Source: Oscillospiraceae bacterium
Lineage (GTDB): Bacteria > Bacillota > Clostridia > Oscillospirales > Oscillospiraceae
Assembly (NCBI GenBank): GCA_028691385.1
Contig: JAQUZL010000112.1
Location: 1 to 5,466 of the forward strand
Direction: 5' to 3'
DNA length: 5,466 bases
In this document: in pieces, positions 1 to 4,696 of the stretch
How positions within the stretch are numbered: the first letter of the stretch is position 1
Layout of the letters: every line of letters begins with the position of its first letter
The notes under the pieces: model-generated
Told to the model about the DNA's origin: nothing
What the model saw: the letters and a program-made list of their open reading frames with translations, nothing else
Databases searched by the model: none
Made by a program: the position numbers and the translations under genes

Positions 1-1070
1 TAGCGGCGCAGCGCCACCGGGCCAACCGCCATCACCTCGTCGGTCACGCGCATATAAATTTGCAGCAGCGTTTCCGGAATCAGTTCCGACAGCAGGCAAA
101 ATCCAACGCCCATTGCAACCGCCGTCACCATTGCCATGCGCCGCAGCTGCGCGACGCGGTCATAGTTGCCCGCGCCGAAGTTGACCGACGCAATGGGCTG
201 CACCGCCTGTCCCACACCATAAAACAGCGACTGAAACAAAATGGCAAAGTTGGAAACTGTGCCGAATACGGCAAGCTCCGTCGTACCGGCGTAGCGCATA
301 ATCTGCCGGTTGAAGAGGATGACCGTAATGCCAAAGGTCAAATCCACCACCGCAGGCGCGAAGCCAACCTTGCAAATGCTGCCGATCTTGCGCAGAATAT
401 TTTTGCACGGCGCGAGCCGCAGGGTGCACCGCTTCCGAAAAAAGTAGGTGCATAAGATGCAAAACGACACGCACTGCCCAATTGCCGTGGCAAGCCCCGC
501 CCCGGCAATGCCCATATTGCGGCCAAACACAAAATAAATATCGCCGAACACATTGAGCGCGCCGCCTGTGAGGATGGCCACGGTGCAAAGTCCCGGCGCG
601 CCGTCGTTGCGGATGAAGCCGGTCAGAACCGTTCCGGTGAGAAAGGCCGGAACCGCCCAGACAATCCACTTGGTATAGTCCATCGCATACGGCAGCAGGC
701 TTTCATCCGCGCCGAAGAGCTGCAGCAGCGTCGCGCGGCTGCGCCAGTACACCAGCGCCAGAATGGCGGACGTGATCAACGACGCCGCCAGCGCGATGGT
801 AAAAAAGCACTTTGCTTCCGTTTCTTCCCCCGCGCCGCGCCGGTTGGACATCCACACCGCGCCGCCGATGCCGAACAGCAGCCCCAGCCCGATCATAATC
901 GACCACAGCGGGCTGACGCAGGAGATTGCCGCATTGCCGATCGGCCCGCAGGCATGTCCGACGCAAATCAGGTCTACGCTGGTATAAACCGATGTGATAA
1001 TTGTGCTGCCAAGGGCGGTCAGAAGATAGCGGGTATAGATTTTATTCAGTTTTCCAGTCGTCAAATCCAT
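1..1070 (-). CDS. MATE family multidrug/cation efflux transporter (partial, C-terminus missing)
   Basis: This is an inner-membrane antiporter of the MATE family, which exports drugs or other cationic compounds using a Na+ or H+ gradient. I translated the open frame by hand: 356 codons are visible before the window edge, against about 450 in full-length members, so roughly the last quarter is missing. About nine hydrophobic segments are seen (near residues 14-36, 48-72, 87-108, 132-153, 161-183, 188-211, 231-257, 265-290 and 308-331). Family signatures include a GAG after TM2 (residues 79-81) and its pseudo-repeat in the second half, QPIASVNFGAGNYDRV (291-306). The stretch from about 151 to 199, with FGRNMGIAGAGLATAIGQ at its end, is typical of MepA/DinF-like members. 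The ATG at 1070 is preceded by GGAGG with a 5-nt spacer and by a good promoter. The specific substrate is unknown. The gene is divergent from the thioesterase pair. Confidence 0.94.
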   Translation of the reverse strand, partial: MDLTTGKLNKIYTRYLLTALGSTIITSVYTSVDLICVGHACGPIGNAAISCVSPLWSIMIGLGLLFGIGGAVWMSNRRGAGEETEAKCFFTIALAASLITSAILALVYWRSRATLLQLFGADESLLPYAMDYTKWIVWAVPAFLTGTVLTGFIRNDGAPGLCTVAILTGGALNVFGDIYFVFGRNMGIAGAGLATAIGQCVSFCILCTYFFRKRCTLRLAPCKNILRKIGSICKVGFAPAVVDLTFGITVILFNRQIMRYAGTTELAVFGTVSNFAILFQSLFYGVGQAVQPIASVNFGAGNYDRVAQLRRMAMVTAVAMGVGFCLLSELIPETLLQIYMRVTDEVMAVGPVALRR

Positions 1071-1081
1071 GGCTTCCTCCG

Positions 1082-1129
1082 AAAAAACGAGCCGGAGCCC
1101 GCTGCGGCAATGCCACGCAGAACTCCAGC
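1082..1129 (-). promoter_or_regulatory. Terminator-like hairpin with U6 in the MATE leader (candidate attenuator)
   Basis: Read on the minus strand, GCTGGAG (1129-1123) can pair with CTCCGGC (1097-1091, one G-U pair) and CTGCG (1120-1116) with CGCAG (1106-1102). That gives 12 bp around a 9-nt loop, with a TT/CGGG internal loop. TCG and then six T (1087-1082) follow, and the GGAGG ribosome binding site starts two bases later. This resembles an intrinsic terminator placed in a 5' leader. The internal loop and the 3-nt gap before the T run weaken it, and chance pairing in GC-rich DNA is possible. Confidence 0.4.
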
Positions 1130-1152
1130 AATGATTCTGTTACGTTGGAAGC

Positions 1153-1181
1153 ATCTTAACACATTGCCCTCTGCATGTCAA
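1153..1181 (-). promoter_or_regulatory. Sigma-A-type promoter for the MATE gene
   Basis: On the minus strand the -35 box is TTGACA (1181-1176), a perfect consensus. A 17-bp spacer follows, then the -10 box TAAGAT (1158-1153), preceded by TGT, which gives an extended -10. Transcription would begin near 1146, leaving a leader of about 76 nt before the ATG at 1070. It is by eye the best promoter in the window. Confidence 0.82.
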
Positions 1182-1191
1182 TTTTTCCAGC

Positions 1192-1231
1192 GGCAAATCA
1201 TGGGCAAATCTTGACCTTTGTTAGGATTTGC
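1192..1231. repeat. Three copies of heptamer GCAAATC in the divergent promoter region
   Basis: GGCAAATC occurs at 1192-1199 and again at 1203-1210, exactly 11 bp apart and so on the same face of the helix. An inverted copy, GATTTGC, lies at 1225-1231 between the -35 and -10 boxes of the rightward promoter. The second and third copies form an inverted repeat that straddles the -35 box. This has the form of a regulator binding site, but no regulator gene is in the window and the motif is not one I recognise. Confidence 0.4.
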
Positions 1232-1239
1232 GGTATTAT
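1211..1239 (+). promoter_or_regulatory. Sigma-A-type promoter for the thioesterase pair
   Basis: TTGACC (1211-1216), a 17-bp spacer and TATTAT (1234-1239) make a near-consensus promoter. Transcription would begin near 1246, about 30 nt ahead of the ATG at 1276. The -10 box lies inside the longer reading frame that opens at 1228, which argues against that upstream start. It is back-to-back with the MATE promoter: the two -35 boxes are 29 bp apart. Confidence 0.8.
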
Positions 1240-1275
1240 TTTAATTTATACAACAGAAAAGAAGGCAAGCTTACT

Positions 1276-1743
1276 ATGGAATTCACTTGTCCCAAACAAG
1301 AAACAATGGAAGATGACGTTAAGAATATCGTTGCCTTCGTGCACGCCTGCGAGAGCTTTGACCGTCAGCTGAACCCGGAATATGTCAGCTGCGACTTTGA
1401 CCGCAAGGAAATCACCGTGCGCTACCGCATTGCGCCGTGGATGATCAATGTCATCGGCACCGTGCATGGCGGCATCTACGCGTCGTTTCTTGACGACGTC
1501 ATGGGCATGAACGCCAGCTATTGGGCCGGCGCGCCGGGAACGCCCACCATCTCCATGAACATCAACTATCTGCGTCCGGCCAAACCCGGCGATTCTCTGC
1601 TGCTGCAGTCGCATCTTGCCTCCATTGGCCATCACATGATTCATGTCACCGCGTCGTGCTGCCGGGAAACCGAGCCGAACCGGGTGCTGATGACGGCCAG
1701 CGGCGTCTATCACAACCCGGCTTCCGCCGGTCGAAAGGAGTAA
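1276..1743 (+). CDS. PaaI-type hotdog-fold thioesterase, first of tandem pair
   Basis: This 155-residue protein belongs to the PaaI/YbgC-like hotdog thioesterases, which usually hydrolyse acyl- or aryl-CoA esters in the cytoplasm as dimers or tetramers. The family core is visible as NVIGTVHGGIYASFLDD (residues 58-74). N58, H64-G65-G66 and D73 match the conserved Asn, HGG turn and catalytic Asp of PaaI. The later stretch NYLRPAKPGD (97-106) fits the strand that follows the central helix. I chose ATG 1276 because the in-frame ATG at 1228 would lie in the promoter. GAAGG at 1261-1265 is a modest ribosome binding site with 10-nt spacing. It is the first gene of a two-gene operon with a paralogue 5 nt downstream. 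The substrate cannot be inferred. General fatty-acyl-CoA or phenylacetyl-CoA-type substrates are both possible. Confidence 0.9.
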   Translation: MEFTCPKQETMEDDVKNIVAFVHACESFDRQLNPEYVSCDFDRKEITVRYRIAPWMINVIGTVHGGIYASFLDDVMGMNASYWAGAPGTPTISMNINYLRPAKPGDSLLLQSHLASIGHHMIHVTASCCRETEPNRVLMTASGVYHNPASAGRKE

Positions 1744-1748
1744 CCCCA

Positions 1749-2225
1749 ATGTCTGCACCGTCTTTACCCACCGAGGCGCATTTCGAATCGGCGCTCCGCG
1801 CCAAGCTGGAAACCCTGAAATCCAAGGGCACGCTGGACTCCTATATGGATCCGGTCGTCGCCGGATTTGACTTCGCGCAAAAATCCCTGACGCTGCGGTT
1901 TGTTGTGAAACCCTGGATGCTGAACGTCGAGGGAATCATGCACGGCGGCCTGTACGCCTCCATGGCAGACTGCGTGATGGGCAGTATTTCCTGCTTTTGG
2001 GCAGACTCACCCATCACGCCGACCGTTTCGCTGCACATCAACTTCATGCGTCCGGCCAAGTGCGGCGACGTACTGCTGTTTCGCGGGAAGCTGATTTCGG
2101 CCGGCCGCACCATGATTCACGTCAGCATGGAAGCGTATCAGGAAGACGCGCCGGAAAAGTGCATGGCAACCGGCACCGGCGTCTTTTTCAATCCTCATGT
2201 AAAGGATCCTGCACCGCAGCGGTGA
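1749..2225 (+). CDS. PaaI-type hotdog-fold thioesterase, second of tandem pair
   Basis: This 158-residue protein is a paralogue of the gene before it. My hand alignment runs without gaps over 108 positions, with about 47% identity, from the FAQKSLTLRF region to the FFNP motif near the end. The catalytic pattern is retained: N59, H65-G66-G67 and D74. The first gene has Asp-Asp at this site; here it is Asp-Cys. The N-terminal 35 residues are unrelated in sequence and more charged. The start is ATG 1749, with AAAGGAG at 1734-1740 giving 8-nt spacing. That ribosome binding site sits in the end of the previous gene, so the two are likely co-translated. The last 38 bp overlap the convergent ssb-like gene. 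The pair may assemble as a hetero-oligomer, which is inference. Substrate unknown. Confidence 0.9.
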   Translation: MSAPSLPTEAHFESALRAKLETLKSKGTLDSYMDPVVAGFDFAQKSLTLRFVVKPWMLNVEGIMHGGLYASMADCVMGSISCFWADSPITPTVSLHINFMRPAKCGDVLLFRGKLISAGRTMIHVSMEAYQEDAPEKCMATGTGVFFNPHVKDPAPQR

Positions 2226-2805
2226 TGGCCGACACCTCAAAGGCCATCCGTTTTTCACTGCCGCTGTCCAGAATCTTGACATACTCCCGGCTTTGCAGCC
2301 GTCCCGCAAGGGAAAGCCGCGTGCCAACCGGCATCATGGATACTTCCTTGGCCGTTCTGCCCCATAGAATGCACGGCAAATAGTCCGCGCGGCGATAGGG
2401 GCGGTTGACCGCCAGCATCACATCGCAGATTTCCCGTCCCAGCGGCGTTCTGCGATAGACCGGCTCCTTGCAGATGGTTCCGGACAGCTCCACCTGATTG
2501 TCCGGCTCCAGATCACACGCGCACATCTGCTCGGCATACACCGAAATGATGAGCTTGCGCCCGGTTGTCTGCCGACTGTTGAACGAGCGCAGCTGCCCGG
2601 TCACCTCAAGCTGCGTCCCACCGGATAAGTCCAGTGTGTTCAGTACCGTTTCCGGCGCAATCACCTCCAGCACGTCCACTGTGCCGGAAAGCCGCGCCAC
2701 CTCCAGCTGAAATGTATAAAACTTCTTTCCGTGATTTTCATGGGAAAATTGCGGCAGCTGCGCAAGGGTTCCCCGCAGCATGACTTGATTGGATGTACCT
2801 TCCAA
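2188..2805 (-). CDS. Tandem OB-fold single-stranded DNA-binding protein-like
   Basis: Predicted 205-residue cytoplasmic protein with two OB-fold domains, probably binding single-stranded DNA. Domain 1 covers about residues 6-95 and opens NQVMLRGTLAQLP. Domain 2 covers about 103-195 and opens NQVELSGTICKEPVYRR. Domain 2 is close to the SSB/PriB pattern: TPLGREICDVMLAVNRPYRR, then DYLPCILWGRTAKE, then GRLQSREY. Both halves start with NQV.L.GT, which points to an internal duplication. The acidic, glycine-rich tail of ordinary SSB is absent, with only PLHED at the end, so this is probably an accessory paralogue rather than the replicative SSB. I prefer the TTG start at 2805, because GAGGTG lies 6 nt upstream of it. 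A GTG at 2814 would add three residues but has no clear ribosome binding site. Its 3' end overlaps the convergent thioesterase gene by 38 bp. Confidence 0.8.
   Translation of the reverse strand: MEGTSNQVMLRGTLAQLPQFSHENHGKKFYTFQLEVARLSGTVDVLEVIAPETVLNTLDLSGGTQLEVTGQLRSFNSRQTTGRKLIISVYAEQMCACDLEPDNQVELSGTICKEPVYRRTPLGREICDVMLAVNRPYRRADYLPCILWGRTAKEVSMMPVGTRLSLAGRLQSREYVKILDSGSEKRMAFEVSAITAAVQDPLHED
2224..2255 (+). terminator. Intrinsic terminator of the thioesterase operon
   Basis: GATGGCC (2224-2230) pairs with GGCCATC (2242-2248) across an 11-nt loop. CG and five T (2251-2255) follow. It starts at the stop codon of the second thioesterase and lies wholly inside the 3' coding region of the opposite-strand ssb-like gene. 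The T run is on the plus strand only, so it should stop rightward transcription and not the ssb transcript. Confidence 0.65.
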
Positions 2806-2851
2806 ACTCTCCACCTCATTCTAAGCGGTTTTATCCGTTTCTCACTGGCAG

Positions 2852-2857
2852 AGTATA
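2852..2857 (-). promoter_or_regulatory. Possible -10 box for the ssb-like gene
   Basis: TATACT on the minus strand at 2857-2852 is a good -10 match, about 47 nt ahead of the TTG start. The -35 position at 17-bp spacing reads TCATAA, which is poor. A separate promoter is expected here, because a strong hairpin lies between aroE and this gene. Weak call. Confidence 0.35.
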
Positions 2858-2879
2858 TTCCGTCTGGACAGGGGTTATG

Positions 2880-2926
2880 ACGGCAAAGGCCGGCGCATTA
2901 TTGCGCCGGCCTTTGCCGTTTATTTT
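2880..2926. terminator. Perfect 18-bp hairpin terminator between ssb and aroE
   Basis: The arms 2880-2897 and 2902-2919 are exact reverse complements around the loop TTAT. On the plus strand the hairpin runs into TTTATTTT (2919-2926), a good termination tail. On the minus strand, where the aro operon ends 22 bp upstream of the hairpin, the arm is followed by CATAACC with no U run. By position it should close the aro operon, but by its tail it points rightward. It may act in both directions. Confidence 0.7.
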
Positions 2927-2941
2927 GGAACGCCGCACCCG

Positions 2942-3772
2942 TCAGCGTTCTTCCACCGCGCGGCGCAGACGCAGCGCCATGGCCGCGTCGTCAATTTCCG
3001 CACCGGTGAAAAACTCAAAGGCGTAGATTGCCTGATAGATCAGCATGCCCAAGCCATTTTCCGCGCGCATCCCCCGCGCTTTGGCCTGCTGCATCAGCGC
3101 GGTGATCGGCGGCGCATAGAGAATGTCAAACACCGCGCAATCCCGGCGCAGGCCGTCAAGGCAGCCGTCCGGCAGGCGCGCCTGCACCGGCAGCGTGTTG
3201 ATAAGCAGATCCGTGTCGGGCGGAATTGGCTCTGACAGCGCCATCGCGCGCAGCCGCGCCGGATCCTCGGCGCACAGCATGCGCGCCTTGTCGGGCGTTC
3301 GATTCATCACGCACACCCGCGCCGCGCCGTCGTCCGCCGCCCGGCGCACAATCGCGCCCGCCGCGCCGCCCGCGCCCAGCACCGTGACGCGCGCGCCGGA
3401 AAAGGCAAGGCCGTGATCCCGCAGACACCGGGCAAATCCCGCGCCGTCGGTGTTGTGGCCGATGAGCAGCCCCCCATTGTTGCGCACAGAATTGACCGCG
3501 CCGTTGCGCTTGGCGGCATTTGTCAGCACGCCCATCTTGGGAATGAGCGCCAATTTATGCGGCATGGTCGCGTTGAAGCCCGCAATGTCCAACGTTTTTA
3601 CTGCAGCCAGCCAGCTTGGCAGCATGTCCGGCGTCACATGGCACGCAAGATAGAGATAATTCATCCCCATCGCCTTTGCCATGGTGTTATGCAGCAGCGG
3701 GGACAGGCTGTGCGCAATGGGATCGCCGATGACGGCCAGCAGCTTGGTGTCGTTCCGATATTCAATCTGCAT
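2942..3772 (-). CDS. aroE: Shikimate dehydrogenase (NADP+)
   Basis: AroE reduces 3-dehydroshikimate to shikimate with NADPH, the fourth step of the shikimate pathway, in the cytoplasm. The protein has 276 residues, a normal length. The N-terminal substrate domain shows GDPIAHSLSP (16-25, with the two substrate-binding serines S22 and S24), NATMPHK (67-73, catalytic K73) and GHNTDGAGF (105-113, catalytic D109). The Rossmann half has GAGGAAG (133-139) and NRT (156-158), the usual NADP-binding pattern. The end shows Y219 and NGLGMLIYQ (239-247, with Q247). Two motifs are off consensus: NATMPHK for NVTxPHK, and INTLPVQ (191-197) for the usual NTTPVGM-like motif. ATG 3772 lies inside the end of aroQ (11-bp overlap), with GGAG 13 nt upstream, so translation is probably coupled. 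It is the last gene of the operon. Confidence 0.96.
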   Translation of the reverse strand: MQIEYRNDTKLLAVIGDPIAHSLSPLLHNTMAKAMGMNYLYLACHVTPDMLPSWLAAVKTLDIAGFNATMPHKLALIPKMGVLTNAAKRNGAVNSVRNNGGLLIGHNTDGAGFARCLRDHGLAFSGARVTVLGAGGAAGAIVRRAADDGAARVCVMNRTPDKARMLCAEDPARLRAMALSEPIPPDTDLLINTLPVQARLPDGCLDGLRRDCAVFDILYAPPITALMQQAKARGMRAENGLGMLIYQAIYAFEFFTGAEIDDAAMALRLRRAVEER

Positions 3773-4193
3773 GGCTTACAAAATACTCCATCGCCAGCAG
3801 ATACCCCTGCAGTCCAAGCCCGCAGATCTGCCCCACGCACGCAGGCGCGGTGACGGAGGTATGGCGAAATTCCTCACGCTGATGAATATTGGAGATGTGC
3901 ACCTCAATGCAGGGCGTGCCGACCGCCTTGAGCGCATCCAAAATCGCAATGCTGTAATGGGTGTACGCACCGGGATTCATGATGATGGCGTCAAAATTTC
4001 CCACCGACGACTGAATCTTATCGATGATTGCCCCCTCGTGGTTGGACTGGAAGCATTCGGCAGTGCTGCCGAGCGCAGCGGCCTTGTTGGCGATCATGCG
4101 CAGCAGGGTTTCATAGCCGGTCGCGCCGTAAATGCCCGGTTCGCGGCTACCCAGCAAATTAAGATTTGGCCCATTGATCACAAGAAATTTCAT
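3762..4193 (-). CDS. aroQ: 3-dehydroquinate dehydratase, type II
   Basis: AroQ converts 3-dehydroquinate to 3-dehydroshikimate. Type II enzymes work by trans elimination through an enolate and form dodecamers. The 143-residue length is standard. The catalytic set is complete: R17 and Y22 on the flexible lid (NLNLLGSREPGIYG, 10-23), N73 and H79 in NPGAYTHYS (73-81), and H99 in EVHISN followed by R110 in REEFRH. Start at ATG 4193: GGAGG lies 7 nt upstream, and this ATG overlaps the aroK stop codon as ATGA. A longer reading of the frame reaches back to 4268, but it has no homology-like sequence and lies inside aroK. It sits between aroK and aroE, the enzymes for nearby pathway steps. Confidence 0.97.
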   Translation of the reverse strand: MKFLVINGPNLNLLGSREPGIYGATGYETLLRMIANKAAALGSTAECFQSNHEGAIIDKIQSSVGNFDAIIMNPGAYTHYSIAILDALKAVGTPCIEVHISNIHQREEFRHTSVTAPACVGQICGLGLQGYLLAMEYFVSHAD

Positions 4194-4696
4194 ATGACAT
4201 CCTCCATTTTTTCCAGTATGGCAAGAATCTGCGCCAAAGACGCCTCCACCGACGAAAACGCCGTGCAAACTGCGTCCGCCGTGGCAAAATAGCGTGTTTT
4301 CCGCGCCGCGTAGGTGGCAAGAAACGCCGCCTTATCCCCGGCGAGCGGTCTGCCGTCCATATCCACCGCGTCAAAAATCTCGGAGGCGGGTCTGTCCAGC
4401 AGCACCACAACCCCGGTTTCGCGCAGCGCGCGCATGTTTTCCTCCCGCAGGACAACGCCCCCGCCCGTAGCAATCACAAGGCTTTGCCGCCCTGCCAGCC
4501 CGCGCGCCGTTTCGGTTTCCACCGCACGAAAGTACGCTTCACCGTCACGGGCAAAAATTTCGGGGATCGTGCGCCCCTCCGCGCGGACAATTTCCGCATC
4601 CATATCGGCAAATTCCCATCCCAGCGCTGCGGCAAGCGCCTGTCCGACGGTGCTCTTTCCGCAGCCCATCATGCCGGTCAGTACAATATTCTTCAT
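4190..4696 (-). CDS. aroK: Shikimate kinase
   Basis: AroK phosphorylates shikimate at the 3-hydroxyl with ATP. The protein has 168 residues, typical for the family, and folds as a nucleoside-monophosphate kinase. Visible motifs are the P-loop GMMGCGKST (8-16), the substrate residue D33 in DMD (31-33), F56-R57 with E60 in YFRAVE (R57 binds shikimate), and ATGGGVV (76-82). The lid arginine is R116 in GRPLAG, and the nucleotide-side pattern is R132...Y136. No key residue is missing. The start ATG at 4696 overlaps the pheA stop codon as ATGA, and the 3' end overlaps aroQ in the same way. The ribosome binding site is weak (AGGG about 10 nt upstream), in line with coupling to pheA translation. AroL-type naming would be equally valid by sequence. 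Confidence 0.95.
   Translation of the reverse strand: MKNIVLTGMMGCGKSTVGQALAAALGWEFADMDAEIVRAEGRTIPEIFARDGEAYFRAVETETARGLAGRQSLVIATGGGVVLREENMRALRETGVVVLLDRPASEIFDAVDMDGRPLAGDKAAFLATYAARKTRYFATADAVCTAFSSVEASLAQILAILEKMEDVI

Noticed and set aside
160..966. Several minus-strand and plus-strand reading frames within the MATE region
   Set aside because: They are in other frames of the MATE gene, arginine- and cysteine-rich as expected for shadows of GC-rich code, and show no family motifs.
1071..1146. Riboswitch in the MATE leader
   Set aside because: Only about 17 nt precede the hairpin, which is too little for a known aptamer. A leader-ORF type of control fits better.
1228..1275. Upstream ATG start for the first thioesterase, adding 16 residues
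   Set aside because: It begins just ahead of the TATTAT -10 box at 1234-1239, before the likely transcription start, and the extra residues do not resemble the family.
1521..1748. Upstream extension of the second thioesterase frame
   Set aside because: It lies out of frame inside the first thioesterase gene. The ATG at 1749 has an AAAGGAG site and the homology begins after it.
1246..1758. A 170-residue minus-strand frame opposite the first thioesterase
   Set aside because: It is a shadow of a well-supported gene in high-GC DNA, with no protein family resemblance.
2212..2224. Palindrome CACCGCAGCGGTG at the thioesterase stop
   Set aside because: It is a short odd-centred palindrome without a T run next to it. 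The neighbouring hairpin with T5 explains termination better, and this one is probably coding chance.
4194..4268. Longer start for aroQ
   Set aside because: The extra 25 residues overlap aroK and are not family-like. ATG 4193 has GGAGG at ideal spacing and starts directly with the type II motif.
3681..4292. A 203-residue plus-strand frame opposite aroE, aroQ and aroK
   Set aside because: It runs antisense to three well-supported enzymes with intact motifs, has no recognisable domain, and has no ribosome binding site that I can see.
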